A DNA stretch of 64,000 nucleotides from Pseudomonas sp. MM213 (GTDB taxonomy: Bacteria; Pseudomonadota; Gammaproteobacteria; Pseudomonadales; Pseudomonadaceae), in contig NZ_CP081943.1 of NCBI RefSeq assembly GCF_020423045.1, forward strand, positions 5,022,001 through 5,086,000, written 5' to 3'. Below, in pieces: positions 58,138-64,000 of this stretch. How positions within the stretch are numbered: the first letter of the stretch is position 1; every line of letters starts with the position of its first letter. The notes below the pieces were generated by a model, which was not told the DNA's origin, made no database searches, and saw nothing but the letters and a program-made list of their open reading frames with translations. The position numbers were made by a program, and so were the translations under genes.

Positions 58138-58161
58138 GCCACGACCGCTCAAGGTTGTGGC
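58138..58161 (+). promoter_or_regulatory. Stem-loop between aroK and aroB
   Basis: GCCACGACC-gctcaa-GGTTGTGGC: nine-pair stem (one G-T) without a T-run, in the 151-base gap. Possibly a processing or stabilising structure; no function known. Confidence 0.5.
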
Positions 58162-58254
58162 GGATGGCTACCGAACGGCGTCACACCATCAGATGCCCTG
58201 GATACTCGATAACTCAAGGCGGGATGCCTGATTTCATCTTCACTGTGGGGACAC

Positions 58255-59355
58255 ATGCAGACACTCAAGGTCGATCTAGGCGAGCGTAGCTACCCGATTC
58301 ATATTGGCGAAGGTTTGTTGGATCAGCCTGAGCTGCTGGCCCCGCATATTCGCGGACGGCAAGTGGCGATCATCTCCAACGAAACCGTTGCGCCGCTCTA
58401 TCTTGAACGTCTGACCCGCAGCCTTGCACAGTATTCGGTGATTTCCGTGGTGCTGCCCGACGGCGAAGCCTTCAAGACCTGGGAAACCCTGCAACTGATT
58501 TTCGACGGCTTGCTGACCGCACGACACGACCGTCGCACGACCGTGATCGCCCTCGGTGGCGGCGTGATTGGCGACATGGCCGGGTTTGCCGCCGCCTGTT
58601 ACCAGCGTGGCGTCGATTTCATCCAGGTTCCAACCACTCTGTTGTCGCAAGTCGATTCCTCGGTGGGCGGCAAGACCGGGATCAATCATCCGCTGGGCAA
58701 AAACATGGTCGGCGCGTTCTATCAGCCGAACGTGGTGCTGATCGATACCGCCTCCCTCAATACCCTGCCGGCCCGCGAGTTGTCCGCCGGGCTTGCTGAA
58801 GTCATCAAATACGGCTTGATCTGCGACGAGCCCTTCCTGACCTGGCTCGAAGAAAACGTCGATCGCCTGCGCGCTCTGGACCAGGTCGCCCTGACCTATG
58901 CCATCGAGCGCTCCTGCGCGGCGAAGGCGGCGGTGGTCGGCGCCGATGAAAAGGAAACCGGTGTTCGCGCCACGTTGAACCTGGGCCACACGTTCGGCCA
59001 CGCCATCGAAACCCACATGGGCTATGGTGTCTGGCTGCATGGTGAAGCGGTCGCTGCCGGTACGGTAATGGCGTTGGAAATGTCCACGCGTCTGGGCTGG
59101 ATCAGTGAGCAAGAGCGTGATCGCGGCATTCGCCTGTTCCAGCGTGCCGGCCTGCCGGTCATCCCGCCTGAAGAGATGACTGAAGCCGATTTTCTCGAAC
59201 ACATGGCAATTGACAAGAAAGTGATCGACGGTCGTTTGCGCCTGGTGCTGCTGCGCCACATGGGCGAAGCAGTGGTGACCGACGATTATCCGAAAGAGGT
59301 TCTACAGGCCACGCTGGGAGCGGATTACCGCGCCCTGGCTCAGCTTAAAGGTTAA
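58255..59355 (+). CDS. aroB: 3-dehydroquinate synthase
   Basis: 366-residue NAD+ and metal-dependent enzyme making the first ring of the shikimate pathway. Motifs: [49 protein letters not shown] and [11 protein letters not shown] with metal-binding His residues. Usual length; partner of aroK. Confidence 0.97.
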   Translation: MQTLKVDLGERSYPIHIGEGLLDQPELLAPHIRGRQVAIISNETVAPLYLERLTRSLAQYSVISVVLPDGEAFKTWETLQLIFDGLLTARHDRRTTVIALGGGVIGDMAGFAAACYQRGVDFIQVPTTLLSQVDSSVGGKTGINHPLGKNMVGAFYQPNVVLIDTASLNTLPARELSAGLAEVIKYGLICDEPFLTWLEENVDRLRALDQVALTYAIERSCAAKAAVVGADEKETGVRATLNLGHTFGHAIETHMGYGVWLHGEAVAAGTVMALEMSTRLGWISEQERDRGIRLFQRAGLPVIPPEEMTEADFLEHMAIDKKVIDGRLRLVLLRHMGEAVVTDDYPKEVLQATLGADYRALAQLKG

Positions 59356-59365
59356 TAAGATCCCG

Positions 59366-60979
59366 ATGACTAGTTTGCACGCCGACGAGGCTTTCCTCGG
59401 CCATTACCAGTTGAGTCATGACCCTTTTGCTCCACGGGTGCCTGGCTTCAAATTCTTCCCGGCCCAGCGCAAACCTGTGCTGGGTCAGCTGCACCACCTG
59501 GCCCGTTACAGCCAGTTGCTGCTGGTGGTCACCGGCCCGCAAGGCAGTGGCAAGACCCTGTTGCGTCAGGCTCTGGTGGCCAGCACCAATAAACAGTCCG
59601 TTCAAAGCGTGGTGGTTTCCGCCCGTGGCGCCGGTGATGCGGCGGGCGTGCTGCGTCAGGTGGCTCAGGCGCTGAACGTTGCCGAGGCCGAGACCGGCGC
59701 GATTCTGGCTCAGGTCGTGCAGCTCGCGCTGACCGGTCAGGAAGTCTATTTGCTGGTGGACGACGCCGAGCAGCTCGACGAGTCCGCGCTCGAAGCCTTG
59801 ATGGAGCTGGCCGCCGGTGCGCCGGAAGGCCGTCCGCACGTGTTCCTGTTCGGCGAATCCTCGCTGATCGCTCAACTTGAGGCGCTGAGCCTTGAAGAAG
59901 AGCGCTTCCACGTCATCGAGCTGCAGCCTTACACCGAAGAAGAAACCCGCGAATATCTGGACCAGCGGCTCGAAGGTGCTGGGCGGGGTATCGAACTTTT
60001 CACCGCAGAACAGATCTCTGATATTCACGAAAGCTCCGACGGCTGGCCTGGCAACATCAACCAGGTTGCCCGCGATGCAATGATCGAAGCCATGATTGCC
60101 AGCCGCTCAGCGGTCAAGCGTCCAAGTATGGGGTTCAACATGCCGAAGAAACACGTATTGGCGATTTCCGCCGTCGTCGTGGTCGCGGTAGCCGCCGCCT
60201 GGTTGATGCCGGGTCGCAGCAAAGCACCGACCACCGGCGCACCTGCCAACGAACAGGCGCAACTGCCGCTCGGCCAGGGCACGCCACAACCTAACAGCGG
60301 CGGCGCACCTGCCGTGGAATTCGCCGGTAATTCGCAACCGATGCCATTGCCGTTGGTCGGCAACTCGCAGCCGGTCATGCGTGGCCCGCTGGCTGAAGCC
60401 GCCGGTGGCATCACCGAGGGCGACGATGGCGTGCCGGTAGAGGGTTCCAGCGCTACACCGCCGACCGTGACCACCATCGCGCCTCCTGCGGGCATCCAGG
60501 CCGGTCCTGCGCCGACGCCAGCCGCCAAGCCGACGCCAGCGCCTGCACCAGCGCCGACTCAGGTCGCGACGGCCAAGCCGGTTCCGACTACGCCTGCAGC
60601 GAAGCCGGCACCAGCGCCTGCGCCAGCCAAGCCTGCGGCCGTCGCAACCGCCAAGCCTGCCGAGAAACCTGCGGCTGCGGCCAAGGCTGCCGGCGGCACC
60701 TGGTACGCCGGTCAGGCTCCGGGTAACTACGTGGTGCAGATCCTCGGCACCAGCTCCGAGGCGACCGCGCAAAACTTCGTGAAAGAGCAGGGCGGCGAGT
60801 ACCGTTATTTCAAGAAAGTCCTCAACGGCAAGCCGCTTTACGTCATCACTTACGGTAACTTCGCCAACCGCGATGCAGCCGTTACCGCCATCAAGGCCTT
60901 GCCAGCGAAGGTTCAGGCTGGTAAACCTTGGCCTCGCACTGTCGCCAGCGTCCAACAGGAACTGGCAACAACTCGCTGA
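59366..60979 (+). CDS. damX: DamX-like AAA/SPOR cell-division protein
   Basis: 537 residues. An ExeA-type AAA ATPase region at the N-terminus (P-loop TGPQGSGKTLLRQAL about 53-67, Walker B VYLLVDDAEQLDE) is followed by a membrane helix (VLAISAVVVVAVAAAWLMPG, about 263-283), a Pro/Ala-rich periplasmic linker and a C-terminal SPOR domain (about 450-530, YVVQILGTSSEATAQNF). Localises to the septum in relatives. Start ATG 59366, 10 bases after aroB. Confidence 0.9.
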   Translation: MTSLHADEAFLGHYQLSHDPFAPRVPGFKFFPAQRKPVLGQLHHLARYSQLLLVVTGPQGSGKTLLRQALVASTNKQSVQSVVVSARGAGDAAGVLRQVAQALNVAEAETGAILAQVVQLALTGQEVYLLVDDAEQLDESALEALMELAAGAPEGRPHVFLFGESSLIAQLEALSLEEERFHVIELQPYTEEETREYLDQRLEGAGRGIELFTAEQISDIHESSDGWPGNINQVARDAMIEAMIASRSAVKRPSMGFNMPKKHVLAISAVVVVAVAAAWLMPGRSKAPTTGAPANEQAQLPLGQGTPQPNSGGAPAVEFAGNSQPMPLPLVGNSQPVMRGPLAEAAGGITEGDDGVPVEGSSATPPTVTTIAPPAGIQAGPAPTPAAKPTPAPAPAPTQVATAKPVPTTPAAKPAPAPAPAKPAAVATAKPAEKPAAAAKAAGGTWYAGQAPGNYVVQILGTSSEATAQNFVKEQGGEYRYFKKVLNGKPLYVITYGNFANRDAAVTAIKALPAKVQAGKPWPRTVASVQQELATTR

Positions 60980-60985
60980 AGATTC

Positions 60986-61006
60986 GGCGGCCTTACCCAG
61001 GCCGCC
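60986..61006 (+). terminator. Stem-loop after damX
   Basis: GGCGGCC-ttaccca-GGCCGCC immediately downstream of the stop codon; strong stem but no T-run. Confidence 0.5.
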
Positions 61007-61100
61007 TCTCCCGGCACCTCAAAATTTCTACAAGCGCATGCCGCCTCTACAGGCCGCGTGCCTTGTGGTGTCTGCGTCACAGTAGTCTTTGAGTCGTTGC

Positions 61101-61125
61101 AGTCAAAATTAAAAAAGTTTTGACT
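61101..61125. promoter_or_regulatory. AT-rich inverted repeat upstream of gltB
   Basis: Perfect 8-base arms AGTCAAAA and TTTTGACT around nine AT-rich bases, about 70-90 bases upstream of the gltB -35. Operator-like; binding protein unknown. Confidence 0.4.
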
Positions 61126-61143
61126 AGCACAGCAGATCGCTTT

Positions 61144-61164
61144 AAACCTTTCACAAATGCGACA
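61144..61164 (-). promoter_or_regulatory. ArgR-like site upstream of gltB
   Basis: Minus-strand sequence fits the P. aeruginosa ArgR consensus TGTCGC-N8-AA-N5, and a second TGTCGC lies 13 bases away (61172-61177 on the other strand). ArgR is known to repress gltBD in P. aeruginosa. The tandem 21-base arrangement is not complete. Confidence 0.4.
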
Positions 61165-61191
61165 TAGATTTGCGACATTTCGTCGTCAAAT

Positions 61192-61220
61192 TTGTGAGCC
61201 TCTGTGTCGGTGTGTACAAT
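61192..61220 (+). promoter_or_regulatory. sigma70 promoter of gltB
   Basis: TTGTGA (61192-61197), 17 bases, TACAAT (61215-61220). TCACAAAT/ATTTGTGA arms (61151-61158, 61190-61197) overlap the -35. Leader of about 100 bases includes a TGCCTC/GAGGCA hairpin at 61294-61310 near the ribosome binding site. Together these entries describe the 60980-61329 gap, which has no gene. Confidence 0.65.
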
Positions 61221-61329
61221 GACCTCCCTTTTGCCCCCGCAAAGCTGGCGTACGTTCGGCGCGGATGGTAAGTGGTTGAATTGAAAAGAAATTTGCCTCG
61301 ATAAGAGGCAGCCTGGTGAGAAAGTGTCT

Positions 61330-64000
61330 ATGAAAGCAGGTCTGTACCAACCAGATGAATTCAAGGATAACTGCGGTTTCGGCCTGATAGCCCATATGCA
61401 GGGCGAGCCCAGTCATACCCTTTTGCAAACGGCCATCGAGGCCCTGACCTGCATGACCCACCGCGGTGGGATCAACGCCGACGGCAAGACCGGTGACGGT
61501 TGCGGTCTGCTGATTCAAAAGCCGGACGTGTTCCTGCGAGCCATCGCCCAGGAAACCTTCGGCGTCGAACTGCCCAAGCAATATGCGGTGGGCATGGTCT
61601 TCTTCAACCAGGACCCGGTCAAAGCCGAAGCCGCTCGCGAGAACATGAACCGCGAGATCCTGGCCGAAGGCCTGACCCTGGTCGGCTGGCGCAAAGTGCC
61701 GATCGACACCAGCGTCCTCGGCCGCCTGGCCCTTGAGCGCCTGCCGCAGATCGAGCAGGTCTACATCGGCGGTGAAGGCCTGAGCGATCAGGACATGGCG
61801 ATCAAGCTGTTCAGCGCCCGTCGTCGCTCGTCCGTGGCCAACGCCGCCGACGTCGATCACTACATCTGCAGCTTTTCGCACAAGACCATCATCTACAAAG
61901 GCCTGATGATGCCGGCGGATTTGACCGCCTTCTATCCAGACCTCAGCGATCAGCGCCTGCAAACCTCGATTTGCGTGTTCCACCAGCGCTTTTCCACCAA
62001 CACCCTGCCGAAATGGCCGCTGGCCCAGCCATTCCGCTTCCTCGCCCACAACGGCGAGATCAACACCATCACCGGCAACCGCAACTGGGCCCAGGCCCGT
62101 CGCACCAAGTTCACCAACGATCTGATGGATCTGGAAGAACTCGGCCCGCTGGTGAACCGCGTCGGTTCCGACTCCTCCAGCATGGACAACATGCTCGAGC
62201 TGATGGTCACCGGTGGCATCGACCTGTTCCGTGGCGTGCGGATGATCATTCCGCCTGCGTGGCAGAACGTCGAAACCATGGACCCGGACCTGCGTGCGTT
62301 CTACGAATACAACTCGATGCACATGGAGCCGTGGGACGGCCCGGCCGGCGTGGTAATGACCGACGGTCGTTACGCGGTGTGCCTGCTCGACCGTAACGGT
62401 CTGCGTCCGGCGCGTTGGGTCACCACCAAGAATGGTTTCATCACCCTGGCGTCCGAAATCGGTGTCTGGAACTACCAGCCTGAAGACGTGATCGCCAAGG
62501 GCCGCGTTGGCCCGGGCCAGATCTTTGCCGTGGACACCGAGACCGGTCAGATCCTCGACACCGACGCGATCGACAACCGTCTGAAATCCCGTCATCCATA
62601 CAAGCAATGGCTGCGCAAGAATGCCCTGCGCATCCAGGCGACCATGGAAGACAACGACCACGGTTCGGCGTTCTACGATGTCGATCAGCTCAAGCAATAC
62701 ATGAAGATGTATCAGGTCACGTTCGAAGAGCGCGACCAGGTGCTGCGTCCGCTCGGTGAGCAAGGCTACGAAGCCGTTGGCTCCATGGGCGACGATACGC
62801 CGATGGCCGTGCTGTCCCAGCGCGTGCGCACACCGTACGACTATTTCCGCCAGCAGTTCGCGCAGGTGACCAACCCGCCGATCGACCCGCTGCGTGAAGC
62901 CATCGTCATGTCGCTGGAGATCTGCCTTGGTGCCGAGCGCAACATCTTCCAGGAGTCGCCGGAACACGCCTCGCGCGTAATCCTCAGCTCGCCGGTCATT
63001 TCCCCGGCCAAGTGGCGCTCGCTGATGAACCTCGATCGTCCGGGCTTCGAGCGCGCGATCATCGACCTCAACTACGACGAAAGCGTCGGCCTCGAAGCGG
63101 CTGTGCGCAACGTCGCCGATCAGGCTGAAGAAGCCGTTCGCGCCGGTCGCACCCAGATCGTCCTGAGCGACCGTCACATTGCACCGGGCAAGTTGCCGAT
63201 CCACGCTTCCCTGGCCACCGGCGCGGTACACCACCGCCTGACCGAAAAAGGCCTGCGTTGCGACTCCAACATCCTGGTGGAAACCGCCACCGCACGCGAC
63301 CCGCACCACTTTGCGGTGTTGATCGGCTTCGGCGCCTCGGCGGTCTATCCGTTCCTGGCTTATGAAGTGCTGGGCGACCTGATCCGTACCGGTGAAGTCC
63401 TGGGCGACCTCTATGAGGTGTTCAAGAACTACCGCAAAGGCATCACCAAAGGCCTGCTGAAAATCCTGTCGAAGATGGGTATCTCGACCATCGCCTCCTA
63501 CCGCGGCGCTCAATTGTTCGAAGCCATCGGCCTGTCCGAGGAAGTCTGCGACCTGAGCTTCCGTGGCGTGCCGAGCCGCATCAAGGGCGCACGTTTCGTC
63601 GACATCGAAGCCGAGCAGAAAGCCCTCGCCGCCGAAGCCTGGAGCCCGCGCAAGCCGATCCAGCAAGGCGGCCTGCTGAAGTTCGTCCACGGTGGCGAAT
63701 ATCACGCCTACAACCCGGACGTGGTCAACACCCTGCAAGCCGCTGTACAGCAGGGCGACTACAGCAAGTTCAAGGAATACACGTCGCTGGTGGACAACCG
63801 TCCGGTGTCGATGATCCGCGACCTGTTCAACGTCAAGACGCTGGCCACGCCGCTGGACATCAGCGAGATCGAACCGCTGGAATCGGTGCTCAAGCGCTTT
63901 GACTCCGCCGGCATTTCGCTTGGCGCACTGTCGCCGGAAGCTCACGAAGCCCTGGCCGAAGCCATGAACCGCCTCGGTGCGCGTTCCAACTCCGGCGAAG
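61330..64000 (+). CDS. gltB: Glutamate synthase (NADPH) large subunit, 5' part
   Basis: The first 890 codons are present and the frame runs off the right edge (full proteins are about 1,480 residues). [19 protein letters not shown] gives the short propeptide and the catalytic Cys15 of the class II glutamine amidotransferase domain (to about 430). [15 protein letters not shown] and [27 protein letters not shown] segments (ends [10 protein letters not shown] and HNGEINT) bind glutamine. The central domain follows and the FMN domain is beginning. It makes glutamate from 2-oxoglutarate and glutamine with GltD. Start ATG 61330. Confidence 0.97.
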   Translation, partial: MKAGLYQPDEFKDNCGFGLIAHMQGEPSHTLLQTAIEALTCMTHRGGINADGKTGDGCGLLIQKPDVFLRAIAQETFGVELPKQYAVGMVFFNQDPVKAEAARENMNREILAEGLTLVGWRKVPIDTSVLGRLALERLPQIEQVYIGGEGLSDQDMAIKLFSARRRSSVANAADVDHYICSFSHKTIIYKGLMMPADLTAFYPDLSDQRLQTSICVFHQRFSTNTLPKWPLAQPFRFLAHNGEINTITGNRNWAQARRTKFTNDLMDLEELGPLVNRVGSDSSSMDNMLELMVTGGIDLFRGVRMIIPPAWQNVETMDPDLRAFYEYNSMHMEPWDGPAGVVMTDGRYAVCLLDRNGLRPARWVTTKNGFITLASEIGVWNYQPEDVIAKGRVGPGQIFAVDTETGQILDTDAIDNRLKSRHPYKQWLRKNALRIQATMEDNDHGSAFYDVDQLKQYMKMYQVTFEERDQVLRPLGEQGYEAVGSMGDDTPMAVLSQRVRTPYDYFRQQFAQVTNPPIDPLREAIVMSLEICLGAERNIFQESPEHASRVILSSPVISPAKWRSLMNLDRPGFERAIIDLNYDESVGLEAAVRNVADQAEEAVRAGRTQIVLSDRHIAPGKLPIHASLATGAVHHRLTEKGLRCDSNILVETATARDPHHFAVLIGFGASAVYPFLAYEVLGDLIRTGEVLGDLYEVFKNYRKGITKGLLKILSKMGISTIASYRGAQLFEAIGLSEEVCDLSFRGVPSRIKGARFVDIEAEQKALAAEAWSPRKPIQQGGLLKFVHGGEYHAYNPDVVNTLQAAVQQGDYSKFKEYTSLVDNRPVSMIRDLFNVKTLATPLDISEIEPLESVLKRFDSAGISLGALSPEAHEALAEAMNRLGARSNSGE

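Noticed and set aside
61186..63945. 919-codon minus-strand open frame opposite gltB
   Set aside because: Low-complexity shadow product; gltB on the + strand has all catalytic motifs.

Overview
The window is a stretch of chromosome from a Pseudomonas, almost certainly of the P. fluorescens group. The evidence is the high-GC coding bias, a complete Pseudomonas-type histidine utilisation (hut) block, class II (medium-chain-length) polyhydroxyalkanoate genes, pilMNOPQ-aroKB-damX-gltB synteny, and many Pseudomonas REP/REPIN palindromes in the gaps. From opgG to gltB the gene order matches my memory of the P. aeruginosa PAO1 block running from about PA5078 down to PA5036. I see no rRNA, tRNA, CRISPR array, insertion sequence or prophage.

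Region 1 (1-12.2 kb) is the hut cluster: the end of hutD, then hutU, an NCS1 permease (hutTu type), the ABC transporter hutXWV, two hutH paralogues, hutI and hutG, all on the + strand. The leader before hutU carries a clear -24/-12 sigma54 promoter, a TGTA-N2-TACA HutC operator over the predicted start point, and an upstream inverted repeat that could be the enhancer. The first hutH has lost exactly the Ala-Ser-Gly tripeptide that forms the MIO cofactor; the second has it. An orphan quaternary-amine binding protein and a frameshifted alpha/beta hydrolase follow (12.4-14.5 kb).

Region 2 (14.6-25.6 kb) holds pip-dtd, the osmoregulated periplasmic glucan pair opgGH (preceded by a possible leader peptide), a polar amino acid ABC transporter, and a chemoreceptor facing the other way. 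Region 3 (25.6-31.7 kb) is one long minus-strand run: ubiE-ubiJ-ubiB-hisI-hisE-tatA-tatB-tatC-rsmE. Region 4 (31.8-39.1 kb) is the PHA locus: a small PHA-associated gene and phaI-phaF on +, converging on phaC1-phaZ-phaC2-phaD on -. phaC1 has a sigma54-like promoter and an AANAANAA Crc/Hfq-type site at its start.

Region 5 (39.3-47 kb, minus strand) holds a small DUF971 protein, the hslVU protease operon behind a sigma32 promoter, argS with an FtsN-like SPOR protein, and priA. Region 6 (47.2-49.8 kb, plus strand) is rpmE, a secreted nuclease and malic enzyme. Region 7 (50-64 kb) has ponA (PBP1a) divergent from the type IV pilus assembly operon pilMNOPQ, followed by aroK, aroB, damX and the first 890 codons of gltB, which runs off the right edge.

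Most of the window is conserved core genome. The parts worth a second look are the MIO-less histidase, the missing histidine permease gene between the two hutH copies, the frameshifted hydrolase, the opgG leader peptide, the REPIN variants with compensatory stem changes, and several compact promoter/operator arrangements.
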